A stretch of DNA of 5,848 nucleotides from Planctomycetota bacterium (GCA_018970845.1 JAGWVO010000244.1:1-5848); one strand, 5' to 3'; positions 1 to 5,848 are shown, counted from the first letter of the stretch. Notes: generated by a model from the letters alone, not told the origin. Translations and numbers: made by a program.

Positions 1-957
1 GCCGCCGTGCTTCCCGAAAAGCTCGTCCATGTCACCGGACGGACCATTCCCGGCCAGTTCGCCGGCCAGATGGGCCCCCGGCATGACCCGTGGTTCATCG
101 AGGCGAGCCATTACCGGGATGCCAGCTATGTTCACGGCGCGTTTCCGGAGTACGGCTTCCAGCGCGCCGATGGTAAAACCACCCCCTCCAACTACCGGTT
201 CGAGGCGCCGCGGTTGGAACTCTCGCACGACATGATTCCCGAGCGGGTCGGCAGCCGTTCCAGGCTGCTGGAGGCGATCGACCGCCAGGCCCGCGGCCTC
301 GACGACGGCGCTTCCACGGGCGCGCTCGACCGGCACCGACAATCGGCCGTGAGCATGCTCCTGGACGGCCGGGTTCACAAGGCCCTCGATGTTCATGGCG
401 CGCCAGCGGCCGACCAGGACCGTTACGGCCGCAACTCGTTCGGATGGTCGCTCCTCATGGCCAGGCAACTGGTCGAGTCGGGTGTGCGCATGGTTCAGGT
501 GAACCTCGGGAACGACGAGACCTGGGACACCCATGAGGCCGCGTTCCGCAACCTCAGGGAATTTCTGTTTCCACCCACAGACAGGGCCTTGTCAGCCCTG
601 CTGGACGACCTGCACGAACGGGGCATGCTCGACGATGTGCTGGTGGTGATGGCGGGCGAATTCGGCCGCACTCCCCGGGTGTTCACCGAGGCCAGCCTCA
701 AGTCGAAGCTGCCCGGTCGAGACCACTGGGGCGCCGTGCAGACGGTATTCTTCGCGGGCGGAGGCACCCGGGGCGGAACGGTGATCGGATCAAGCGACAG
801 GCACGGAGCTTATCCATCGGTTGATCCGCAAACTCCCGAAAACATGGCCGCGACCATCTACCACTCGCTCGGCCTGCCGAAAACGGTGGCCTGGCGCGAC
901 TCGCTCGACCGCCCCCACCATGTCTACCATGGCGAACCGATCAAGGGATTGACCTGA
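1..957 (+). CDS. DUF1501 family protein, 3' portion (5' end outside window)
   Basis: C-terminal 318 residues of a DUF1501 protein, a family distantly related to the alkaline phosphatase/sulfatase superfamily and usually exported. The frame is open to base 1; the GTG at 7 is unlikely to be the true start, because the N-terminal twin-arginine signal and the usual N-terminal Gly-Gly...Asp-x-Phe-Asp motif are missing. Judged against the complete DUF1501 at 4004-5425, roughly 150 residues lie upstream. Counting from codon 7, visible signatures are WDTH (173-176), GEFGRTP (217-223), GRDHW (237-241) and a GGGTRGG turn (251-257); the Asp/His/Glu residues are the likely metal ligands by analogy with the superfamily. 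No CxPxR formylglycine signature is seen, so it is not a classical sulfatase. Its C-terminal end (ENMAATIYHSLGL) differs from the HDLHAT version in the downstream paralogue. The true substrate is unknown. Family assignment is firm, function is not. Confidence 0.9.
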   Translation, partial: AAVLPEKLVHVTGRTIPGQFAGQMGPRHDPWFIEASHYRDASYVHGAFPEYGFQRADGKTTPSNYRFEAPRLELSHDMIPERVGSRSRLLEAIDRQARGLDDGASTGALDRHRQSAVSMLLDGRVHKALDVHGAPAADQDRYGRNSFGWSLLMARQLVESGVRMVQVNLGNDETWDTHEAAFRNLREFLFPPTDRALSALLDDLHERGMLDDVLVVMAGEFGRTPRVFTEASLKSKLPGRDHWGAVQTVFFAGGGTRGGTVIGSSDRHGAYPSVDPQTPENMAATIYHSLGLPKTVAWRDSLDRPHHVYHGEPIKGLT

Positions 958-979
958 CCGCCGCCTCAGCCCGGCAACC

Positions 980-1009
980 TTGACAGTATACCGTCTACCG
1001 TGGGATGAT
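980..1009 (+). promoter_or_regulatory. Candidate sigma70-type promoter of the regulator operon
   Basis: A perfect -35 hexamer TTGACA lies at 980-985. With an 18-bp spacer the best -10 is GATGAT at 1004-1009, which matches TATAAT at four of six positions. Transcription would then begin near 1016, leaving a leader of about 20 nt before the ATG at 1035 and making the in-frame ATG at 1005 unusable from this promoter. The -10 is mediocre and the assignment is by inspection only. It is the only good promoter-like element in the 77 bp between the upstream DUF1501 stop and the regulator start, and no convincing hairpin terminator is seen there. Confidence 0.45.
983..1001 (+). promoter_or_regulatory. 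Candidate GntR operator: imperfect 19-bp palindrome
   Basis: ACAGTATACCGTCTACCGT is an imperfect palindrome centred on C992; seven of nine base pairs are symmetrical (mismatches at 985/999 and 989/995), with half-sites of the form GTAnAC/GTnTAC. The left half contains the self-complementary GTATAC often found in operators of FCD-type GntR regulators, and the segment also contains a direct TACCGT repeat with a 7-bp period. It overlaps the end of the -35 box and fills the spacer of the predicted promoter, an arrangement expected for autorepression by the GntR protein encoded immediately downstream. The pattern is visible; binding is inferred. Confidence 0.45.
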
Positions 1010-1034
1010 AGGTCTCCCGCCCGACCGAAATTCC

Positions 1035-1742
1035 ATGGATCACGACATGATCGCCGCCAGGCCCGCGCCCTTGGTCAAGACCACGGTATCGGCTTCCGCC
1101 GCCGAGTACCTCCGCTCCGAAATCATCGGTGGCGGCATCCGCGCCGGTGAGTCGCTTCCCGAAGCCAAGATTGGCGAACTCCTGGGAGTGAGCCGGGTGC
1201 CCGTCCGGGAAGCGCTTGTCATCCTCGAGCGGGAGGGACTCGTCATTTTCAACCGCCGTGGCACGGCGCGGGTGAGAACCTTCACGCTGGAGGATGTCCG
1301 CGAACTGGGGGTGATGCGCCTGGTGCTCGAACCGATGGCGGCCCGACTCGCGGCAAACCGGGGCGATGACACCGCCCTGGAGGAGGTCGCGCGCAACCTC
1401 GCCAACCTCAGGCGGGCCAGGACATTGCCCGACATCACCGGACTCGACTTCGAATACCACAGGTTGATCATGGCGGCCGCGGGCAACAGCAGGCTCTCCG
1501 CCTCATGGGAAAACCTCGCCTCTCAGTTGCGCTTAGTCATGCGCGTTTTCCATCAGGCGTGGGAAAGAAAAACGCTGTCCGTCAGGATCAACACGGTGAA
1601 GGCCCATGCCGCGCTGTTCGATGCGATCAGTCGCGGCGACGGCGCAGGCGCCGAGTCCATCGCCCGGGAGCAGGCCGAGGGATGGCTCGTGGAACTGGGT
1701 GAATCCGGCGCGTTCGATTCCCCGGTGGAGACCCGGGAATGA
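1035..1742 (+). CDS. GntR family transcriptional regulator, FadR/FCD subfamily
   Basis: Predicted cytoplasmic DNA-binding regulator of 235 residues from the ATG at 1035. Residues about 18-82 form the GntR winged helix, with AAEYLRSEIIGG, the helix-turn-helix stretch KIGELLGVSRVPVREALVIL, and a wing (LVIFNRRGTARV). Residues about 88-222 are an FCD ligand-binding domain with the helical EPMAARLAA segment, D138-x3-H142 and H191 as likely metal/ligand residues; the position of the usual last His appears to be Gln213. FCD proteins commonly sense carboxylic or sugar acids, but the effector here is unknown. Start choice: an in-frame ATG at 1005 adds ten residues but overlaps the predicted -10 box; neither start has a clear Shine-Dalgarno, and ATG 1047 is a third option. 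The stop overlaps the next gene by ATGA, which implies co-transcription and coupled translation with the cytochrome gene. Confidence 0.9.
   Translation: MDHDMIAARPAPLVKTTVSASAAEYLRSEIIGGGIRAGESLPEAKIGELLGVSRVPVREALVILEREGLVIFNRRGTARVRTFTLEDVRELGVMRLVLEPMAARLAANRGDDTALEEVARNLANLRRARTLPDITGLDFEYHRLIMAAAGNSRLSASWENLASQLRLVMRVFHQAWERKTLSVRINTVKAHAALFDAISRGDGAGAESIAREQAEGWLVELGESGAFDSPVETRE
1724..1730 (+). promoter_or_regulatory. Ribosome binding site for the PSCyt1-DUF1549-DUF1553 gene
   Basis: GGTGGAG, containing GGAG at 1727-1730, lies 8 nt upstream of the ATG at 1739, inside the last codons of the regulator gene. It supports the ATGA-overlap start over the in-frame GTG at 1790, which has no comparable purine-rich element. 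Confidence 0.65.
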
Positions 1743-3994
1743 GCCGCCAAGGCCTGTTCACACGCCGTTCGGCTTCGCCGAAAAACATCGTGTCGCCACG
1801 GCACCGGCTGGCGGCCCGGGGGGACTGGTGCCCGGCATGGTGGCGTTTGGCCGCGCTCGGGTTCTTGGCGGCCCTGCTTTGCGATACCCGGGCGCGCGCC
1901 GGTTCGCCCGATTTCGACCGCTCCGTGATGCCCGTTCTGGTCTCAAGGTGCCTGGAATGCCACTCGGGGGATGAACCCAAGGGGGGTCTGGACCTGAGCC
2001 GCCAAAAATCGGCGCTCAAGGCGATTGTCGCCGGAAAACCGGCCGATTCGGAATTGTGGAAACGGGTGGCCGCCGGCGAAATGCCGCCCAAGAAGCCTCT
2101 TCAGGATCCTGAAAAGGCCCTTCTCAAGGAATGGATCGATTCGGGAGCCCGATGGGGAACCGACCCCATCGACCCGTTTGCCGTCACGACGGCCAGCCGC
2201 GCCGGCCGTGACTGGTGGAGCCTGAAGCCGGTGGCCAGGCCCGCCCAGCCCATGCCCGGCAACCCGGTCGACGCCTTCGTCCGCGAAAAACTGGCCGAAG
2301 CGGGCATGAAACCGGCCCCGCCAGCGGACAGGCGCACCCTCATTCGCAGGGTTTATTTCGACCTGATCGGATTGCCGCCCAGCTACGAGAGTGTCGAGGC
2401 GTTCGCCGGCGATCCGAGGCCGGACGCGTATGAGAGGCTCGTCGATTCGCTCCTGGCGTCTCCCCACCATGGCGAACGGTGGGGCCGCTACTGGCTCGAC
2501 GCGGCTCGCTACGCCGAAACCTGCGGCTACGAACGCGACCAGGTGAAGCCCGATGTTTGGAAGTACCGTGACTGGGTCATCAATGCCTTCAACAGCGACA
2601 TGCCTTTCGACAGGTTTGTCGCGGAGCAACTGGCCGGGGATGAGGTTCCCGGCGCCGGCGAGCGGGGCGTCATCGCCACCGGATTCATCCGCCTCGGCAC
2701 CTGGAACGACGAACCGAACGATCCCCGCGAATACCAGTACGACCGCCTGGAGGACATGGTGGGAGCGACCACGACGGCGTTCCTGGCGATGACGGTGCGC
2801 TGCGCCCGCTGCCATGACCACAAGTTCGACCCGATATCGCAGGAGGATTATTACCGCATTGGCGGCGCCTTCTGGGCCGGGCATGTGCAGCCGGGATCGC
2901 CCCTGGGCGGTCCGGATGCCAAGGCGCTCGGGTACCCGAATGTCTTCGGCTGGACCGACAAGGGCCGCTCGGCGCCGCCGCTGCACCTTCTCAGGAAGGG
3001 CGACCCGGCCCGGCCCGGGCAGGTCGTTCAACCCGGGCACCTTTCCGCCGTCACCTCGCTGGCCACGCCGCTCGCCGACCCTCCCGCGGACGCCAGGACG
3101 ACGACCCGCCGCCTCCAGTTGGCGAATTGGATTTCCGACCCGAGAAATCCTCTTTCCGCGCGCGTGTGGGTGAACCGCGTCTGGCAGGGGCACTTCGGCG
3201 CCGGACTGGTCCGCACCACCGACAACTTCGGGTTCACCGGCGAGAAGCCGACACATCCCGGGTTGCTCGACTGGCTGGCGGCCGAATTCGTGCACAACGG
3301 CGGCAGGACCAAGCCAATCCACCGGCTCATCCTCATGTCGGAGACCTACAGGCAGGCTTCCAGCCATCCGCTCCATGAGCGGTACTCCGGCACCGACGCC
3401 TCCAACCGCCTGCTGTGGCGAGCCGAGCGTCGCAGGCTCGACGCCGAATCGCTGCGCGACAGCCTGCTCGCCGCCTCGGGCAACCTGCGGCTCGACAAGG
3501 TCGGGGGGCCCAGTTTTTCCCCGGTGATTCCGGCGGATGCGCTCGAGGGCCTCTCGACGAAGTCACGGGCCTGGAAGCCGTCCCCACCCGAGGAGCAGGG
3601 CCGCCGCAGCGTTTACATCTTCGCCAAGCGCGGCCTTTTGCCGCCGCTCTTGACCACATTCGACCTGCCCGACACCACGCTTCCCAATTGCCGGCGTGAT
3701 GTCACCACGGTGCCCACGCAGGCCTTGGCCTTGCTTAACAACCCGTTCGCGCATGAGCAAAGCGCGGCCCTGGCGGGACGAATCGGCACGCGCGTCGAGG
3801 CCAAGGCGCGGGTGGAGGCGGCCTGGCGCATGGCCTTGGGCCGAAACCCCTCCCCCGACGAACTGTCGGCCGGACTCAAGCACCTGGAAACGCAGGCGAA
3901 ACTGTTGGCGGTGGCCGGCGACCCCGCGCGCGAGGCCCTTGCCTCCCTATGCCATGTCCTGCTCAACACCAACGAGTTCATCCATGTGGATTGA
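1739..3994 (+). CDS. Planctomycete cytochrome C protein: PSCyt1-DUF1549-DUF1553
   Basis: Exported 751-residue multidomain protein. Residues 1-54 form a signal peptide with an unusually long, basic n-region, a hydrophobic core at about 36-48 and a likely cleavage after A52-R53-A54. Cys48 has no proper lipobox, so a lipoprotein is unlikely. PSCyt1 spans about 58-140, with heme-binding CLECH at 71-75 and a GEMPP motif in which Met115 may be the distal iron ligand. DUF1549 (PSCyt2) spans about 175-385, with FDLIGLPPS, HHGERWGRYWLDAARYAE and a second CxxCH, CARCHDHKFDPI, at 355-366. DUF1553 (PSD1) spans about 455-745, with NPLSARVWVNRVWQGHFGAGLV, RRLDAESLRDSLLAASG and a C-terminal LLNTNEFIHVD. Two c-type hemes are therefore expected outside the cytoplasmic membrane. 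Its role is unproven; electron transfer linked to degradation or oxidation of an external substrate is inferred from the DUF1501 neighbour. It overlaps the regulator by 4 bp. The length is toward the short end for this architecture. Confidence 0.95.
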   Translation: MSRQGLFTRRSASPKNIVSPRHRLAARGDWCPAWWRLAALGFLAALLCDTRARAGSPDFDRSVMPVLVSRCLECHSGDEPKGGLDLSRQKSALKAIVAGKPADSELWKRVAAGEMPPKKPLQDPEKALLKEWIDSGARWGTDPIDPFAVTTASRAGRDWWSLKPVARPAQPMPGNPVDAFVREKLAEAGMKPAPPADRRTLIRRVYFDLIGLPPSYESVEAFAGDPRPDAYERLVDSLLASPHHGERWGRYWLDAARYAETCGYERDQVKPDVWKYRDWVINAFNSDMPFDRFVAEQLAGDEVPGAGERGVIATGFIRLGTWNDEPNDPREYQYDRLEDMVGATTTAFLAMTVRCARCHDHKFDPISQEDYYRIGGAFWAGHVQPGSPLGGPDAKALGYPNVFGWTDKGRSAPPLHLLRKGDPARPGQVVQPGHLSAVTSLATPLADPPADARTTTRRLQLANWISDPRNPLSARVWVNRVWQGHFGAGLVRTTDNFGFTGEKPTHPGLLDWLAAEFVHNGGRTKPIHRLILMSETYRQASSHPLHERYSGTDASNRLLWRAERRRLDAESLRDSLLAASGNLRLDKVGGPSFSPVIPADALEGLSTKSRAWKPSPPEEQGRRSVYIFAKRGLLPPLLTTFDLPDTTLPNCRRDVTTVPTQALALLNNPFAHEQSAALAGRIGTRVEAKARVEAAWRMALGRNPSPDELSAGLKHLETQAKLLAVAGDPAREALASLCHVLLNTNEFIHVD

Positions 3995-4000
3995 GGTGGA
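3993..4000 (+). promoter_or_regulatory. Ribosome binding site for the complete DUF1501 gene
   Basis: GAGGTGGA begins within the TGA stop of the preceding cytochrome gene and ends 3 nt before the ATG at 4004; its GAGG core leaves a 7-nt spacer. The overlap of stop codon and binding site favours re-initiation by ribosomes finishing the upstream gene. Confidence 0.7.
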
Positions 4001-4003
4001 AGC

Positions 4004-5425
4004 ATGAATCGTCTGTTTCCATGCGGACTGGCCCGCCGCGAACTCCTGTGGGAAATGGGTGGCGGCTTCGCGGGAGTCGCCTTGGCCGGAATGCTCGGCC
4101 GGGAGGCCCGCGCGGACGGGCCCCTCGCCCCGAGGCGGCCGCATCATGCCGGCAAGGCCAAGGCCTGCATCTTCCTCATGATGAACGGCGGACCGAGCCA
4201 GGTGGACACCTTCGATCCCAAGCCCACCCTCGCCAGGTTCGCGGGCACGGAAATGCCCAAGGACAAGAAATTCATCAATTCGGGGGGCCGGAAAATCGGC
4301 TTCCTCACTCCCGAATTCCGGCCGTTCCGCCCGGGCGGCGCCAGCGGCCTGCCCGTGTCCGATTACTTTCCCCTCGTTCGCGCGCATGCCGACAAGCTGG
4401 CCGTGATCCGGTCGTGCCACACCGACAGCCACGCCCATGGCTCGGCGCTTGTCATGATGAACACCGGCAAGACCTTCATCGGCAGGCCGTCCCTGGGCAG
4501 TTGGGCCGTCTACGGCCTTGGCACCGAAAACAGCAACCTTCCCGGCTATGTCGTGCTCATGGACAAGCGAGGCGGGCCGATCAGCGGCCAGCCGAACTGG
4601 TCGAGCGGCTTCATCTCGGCCGCCTACGGCGGCACGCTGTTCAGGCCCAGCGGCGACCCGATCCTCGATCTCCGCGGCCCGGCGGGAATCACCCCGGCGG
4701 CTCAGCGGGCCCAACTCGACCTGCTGGCCGAACTCAACCAAAGGCACATGGACCAGCGGCCGGGAGGACGCGAACTGGCGGCTCGGGCCCAAAGCTACGA
4801 GCTGGCGTTCAAGATGCAGGCCGCAGCGCCCGAGGCGGTCGATCTCGCCAGGGAATCGCAAGCGACACTTTCCCTTTACGGCGTGGGCGACAAGGTCACC
4901 GACGAATTCGGCCGCAACTGCCTGATCGCCCGCAGGCTGGTCGAGCGTGGCGTGCGCTTCGTGCAGCTTTACAGCGGCGGCGGCCATCTTGAAGACACCT
5001 GGGACGCACACGCCGGCATCGAAAGCAACCATGGCAAGCATGCCGCCGAGGTCGACAGGCCCATCGCCGGCCTGCTCACCGACCTGGCCGCGCGCGGCAT
5101 GCTCGACAGCACCCTCGTCGTCTGGGGCGGCGAGTTCGGACGAATGCCGTTCAGCGAGGGCCGCAACGAACCCGGCCGCAATCACAACCCTTACGGATTC
5201 AGCATGTGGCTGGCCGGCGGAGGCGCCAAGGGCGGCATCACCCACGGCGCCACCGACGACCTTGGATTCCAGGCCGTCGAGAACAAGGTGCACATCCACG
5301 ACCTGCACGCCACCATCCTCCACCTCATGGGCCTCGACCACGAGCTCCTCACCCACTTCCACCAGGGCCGGCATGAAAGGCTCACCGATGTGCACGGCCA
5401 TGTGGTCAGGGAGGTGATCGCGTGA
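4004..5425 (+). CDS. DUF1501 family exported protein (complete)
   Basis: A 473-residue DUF1501 protein, a normal full length for the family. The N-terminus has a twin-arginine type signal, ARRELL (10-15) followed by a hydrophobic stretch (17-31), with likely cleavage after A35-R36-A37, so a folded, probably metal-loaded enzyme exported by Tat is expected. Family motifs in order: MNGGPSQVDTFDPKP (60-74), RSCHTDSHAHG (136-146), DTWDAH (331-336), GGEFGRMP (375-382), GRNHNPYGF (391-399), LAGGGAKGG (403-411) and HIHDLHATILHLMGLDH (430-446). These Asp/His/Glu clusters parallel the two-metal site of the alkaline phosphatase superfamily (inference). There is no CxPxR formylglycine site, so sulfatase activity in the classical sense is not supported. 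It starts 9 bp after the cytochrome gene and its stop overlaps the next gene by GTGA, consistent with a cytochrome/DUF1501 functional pair. The residue before the conserved His394 is Asn where Asp is more usual, as in the paralogue at 1-957. Substrate unknown. Confidence 0.95.
   Translation: MNRLFPCGLARRELLWEMGGGFAGVALAGMLGREARADGPLAPRRPHHAGKAKACIFLMMNGGPSQVDTFDPKPTLARFAGTEMPKDKKFINSGGRKIGFLTPEFRPFRPGGASGLPVSDYFPLVRAHADKLAVIRSCHTDSHAHGSALVMMNTGKTFIGRPSLGSWAVYGLGTENSNLPGYVVLMDKRGGPISGQPNWSSGFISAAYGGTLFRPSGDPILDLRGPAGITPAAQRAQLDLLAELNQRHMDQRPGGRELAARAQSYELAFKMQAAAPEAVDLARESQATLSLYGVGDKVTDEFGRNCLIARRLVERGVRFVQLYSGGGHLEDTWDAHAGIESNHGKHAAEVDRPIAGLLTDLAARGMLDSTLVVWGGEFGRMPFSEGRNEPGRNHNPYGFSMWLAGGGAKGGITHGATDDLGFQAVENKVHIHDLHATILHLMGLDHELLTHFHQGRHERLTDVHGHVVREVIA
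5410..5419 (+). promoter_or_regulatory. Extended ribosome binding site for the terminal cytochrome gene
   Basis: GGAGGTGATC matches the full complement of the conserved bacterial 16S rRNA 3' tail over ten bases. The GGAGG core (5410-5414) ends 7 nt before the GTG at 5422. It lies inside the last codons of the DUF1501 gene and strongly supports the GTG start and translation of the partial gene that follows. Confidence 0.8.
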
Positions 5426-5848
5426 ATCGCCGTGCAGTTCCCCCGCGGCCTGACGGGGGCGGCATCCCGCGCCGGGCGGCCGCTGGTTTCGCGGCTTGGA
5501 TCTTGGCGGTGATGATGATCCCGCTTCCCTTCGCGGGAGCGGCTGAGCCTCCTTCCTTTGAGAAGGATGTCCTGCCTGTCCTGCGGAACCGCTGCGGGAA
5601 TTGCCATGACGCCGCGGCCCGCAAGGGCCGTCTCAGGATCGATTCGGTTTCGGCGCTCAAGGCTGGTGGAAATGGCGGCCCCGCCGTGATCCCAGGAAAG
5701 CCTGAGCAAAGCCCGCTGCTTGAGAAGGTGCTCTCGGGCGAAATGCCGCCGGGCAACAGGAAGCTTGGCGCGCCGGAAACCGCGCTCATCCGGGAGTGGA
5801 TCAAGACCGGACTTCCCGCGACCTCCGCGGAAGGCTCCGTTGACATCT
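5422..5848 (+). CDS. PSCyt1 domain protein, N-terminal part (truncated by window end)
   Basis: Open frame from GTG 5422 to the window edge, 142 complete codons with no stop, overlapping the DUF1501 stop as GTGA. Residues 1-41 are a signal peptide: arginine-rich start (RR at 17-18), hydrophobic core AAAGFAAWILAVMMIPLPFAG, and cleavage near A40 or A41. Residues about 46-130 form a PSCyt1 domain: FEKDVLPVLRNRC, heme-binding CGNCH (58-62), KGRLRIDSVSALK, the usual GGNGGPAVIPGKP loop (82-94), and SGEMPP with candidate distal ligand Met108, then LIREWIKTG. It is clearly paralogous to the PSCyt1 domain of the gene at 1739-3994. The rest may be DUF1549-DUF1553 or another PSCyt1 partner such as WD40 repeats; this cannot be decided here. 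A DUF1501 gene may follow if the cytochrome/DUF1501 alternation continues. It is easily missed because it has a GTG start and no stop inside the window. Confidence 0.9.
   Translation, partial: MNRRAVPPRPDGGGIPRRAAAGFAAWILAVMMIPLPFAGAAEPPSFEKDVLPVLRNRCGNCHDAAARKGRLRIDSVSALKAGGNGGPAVIPGKPEQSPLLEKVLSGEMPPGNRKLGAPETALIREWIKTGLPATSAEGSVDI

Noticed and set aside
958..1000. Possible rho-independent terminator after the first DUF1501 gene
   Set aside because: I looked for a GC-rich hairpin followed by a T run and found neither. The only symmetrical element is the operator-like palindrome at 983-1001, which lacks a T tract.
1005..1034. Upstream ATG giving a ten-residue longer GntR regulator
   Set aside because: It overlaps the predicted -10 box, has no Shine-Dalgarno at a usable distance, and the extra residues do not resemble the usual GntR N-terminus. 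It remains possible if a promoter farther upstream is used.
2009..2088. Short stretches shared with 5650-5663 and 5737-5750 (14-base identities)
   Set aside because: They encode the SALKA and GEMPP motifs of the two paralogous PSCyt1 domains, so homology of coding sequence explains them; they are not DNA repeats or recombination sites.
1943..3376. Long antisense open frame of 477 codons opposite the large cytochrome gene
   Set aside because: It mirrors a strongly supported gene in high-GC DNA, where the opposite strand often stays open. The translation is low in recognisable motifs, and no promoter or ribosome binding site is evident.
3947..5401. Long antisense open frame of 484 codons opposite the complete DUF1501 gene
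   Set aside because: Same explanation: a codon-bias shadow. The sense strand carries all the family motifs and good translation signals, and the antisense product resembles no known family.
4004..5425. Annotation as a sulfatase
   Set aside because: DUF1501 shares the broad superfamily fold signature, but there is no Cys/Ser-x-Pro-x-Arg formylglycine motif in this protein, nor in the visible part of the paralogue.
5406..5846. Antisense open frames covering the window end (also 5191-5709)
   Set aside because: The sense frame from GTG 5422 encodes a clear signal peptide and PSCyt1 domain with a strong ribosome binding site, so the antisense frames are shadows.
1..5848. CRISPR array, insertion sequence, tRNA or rRNA gene
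   Set aside because: No regularly spaced repeats, no transposase-like frame or terminal inverted repeats, and no RNA gene signatures were seen. Genes fill nearly the whole window, and the only sizeable gap is 77 bp.

Overview
The window looks like part of a high-GC (about two thirds G+C by eye) planctomycete-type chromosome, or a close relative such as a verrucomicrobium. The basis is family content. Two DUF1501 proteins and two proteins with the planctomycete cytochrome C domain (PSCyt1) occur here, one of the latter carrying the full PSCyt1-DUF1549-DUF1553 architecture that is heavily expanded in Planctomycetota. The exact lineage cannot be told from this window.

Layout, all on the + strand: (1) positions 1-957 are the 3' part of a DUF1501 gene whose start lies upstream. 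(2) A 77-bp gap holds a good -35 box (TTGACA) and an imperfect 19-bp palindrome that looks like an operator. (3) A FadR-type (FCD) GntR regulator starts at about 1035 and ends at 1742. (4) A PSCyt1-DUF1549-DUF1553 protein (1739-3994) overlaps the regulator by ATGA. (5) A Tat-exported DUF1501 protein follows 9 bp later (4004-5425). (6) A second PSCyt1 protein starts at GTG 5422, overlaps by GTGA, has a very strong ribosome binding site, and runs off the window end. Everything from the regulator onward is spaced like one polycistronic operon; the first DUF1501 gene probably belongs to the preceding unit.

Integrated view (inference): the regulator probably senses a small ligand, typically a carboxylate in FCD proteins, and controls its own promoter. 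With it are made exported c-type cytochromes and an exported metal-dependent, alkaline-phosphatase-superfamily-like DUF1501 protein. The repeated cytochrome/DUF1501 pairing suggests that these exported proteins act together on an external substrate. No biochemical function is established for these pairs, and the substrate cannot be read from the sequence. Nothing resembling a mobile element, CRISPR array, tRNA or rRNA gene was seen. The most useful points for follow-up are the regulator wired into the operon with a candidate operator, the terminal gene that is easy to miss, and several family-specific residue or loop differences.
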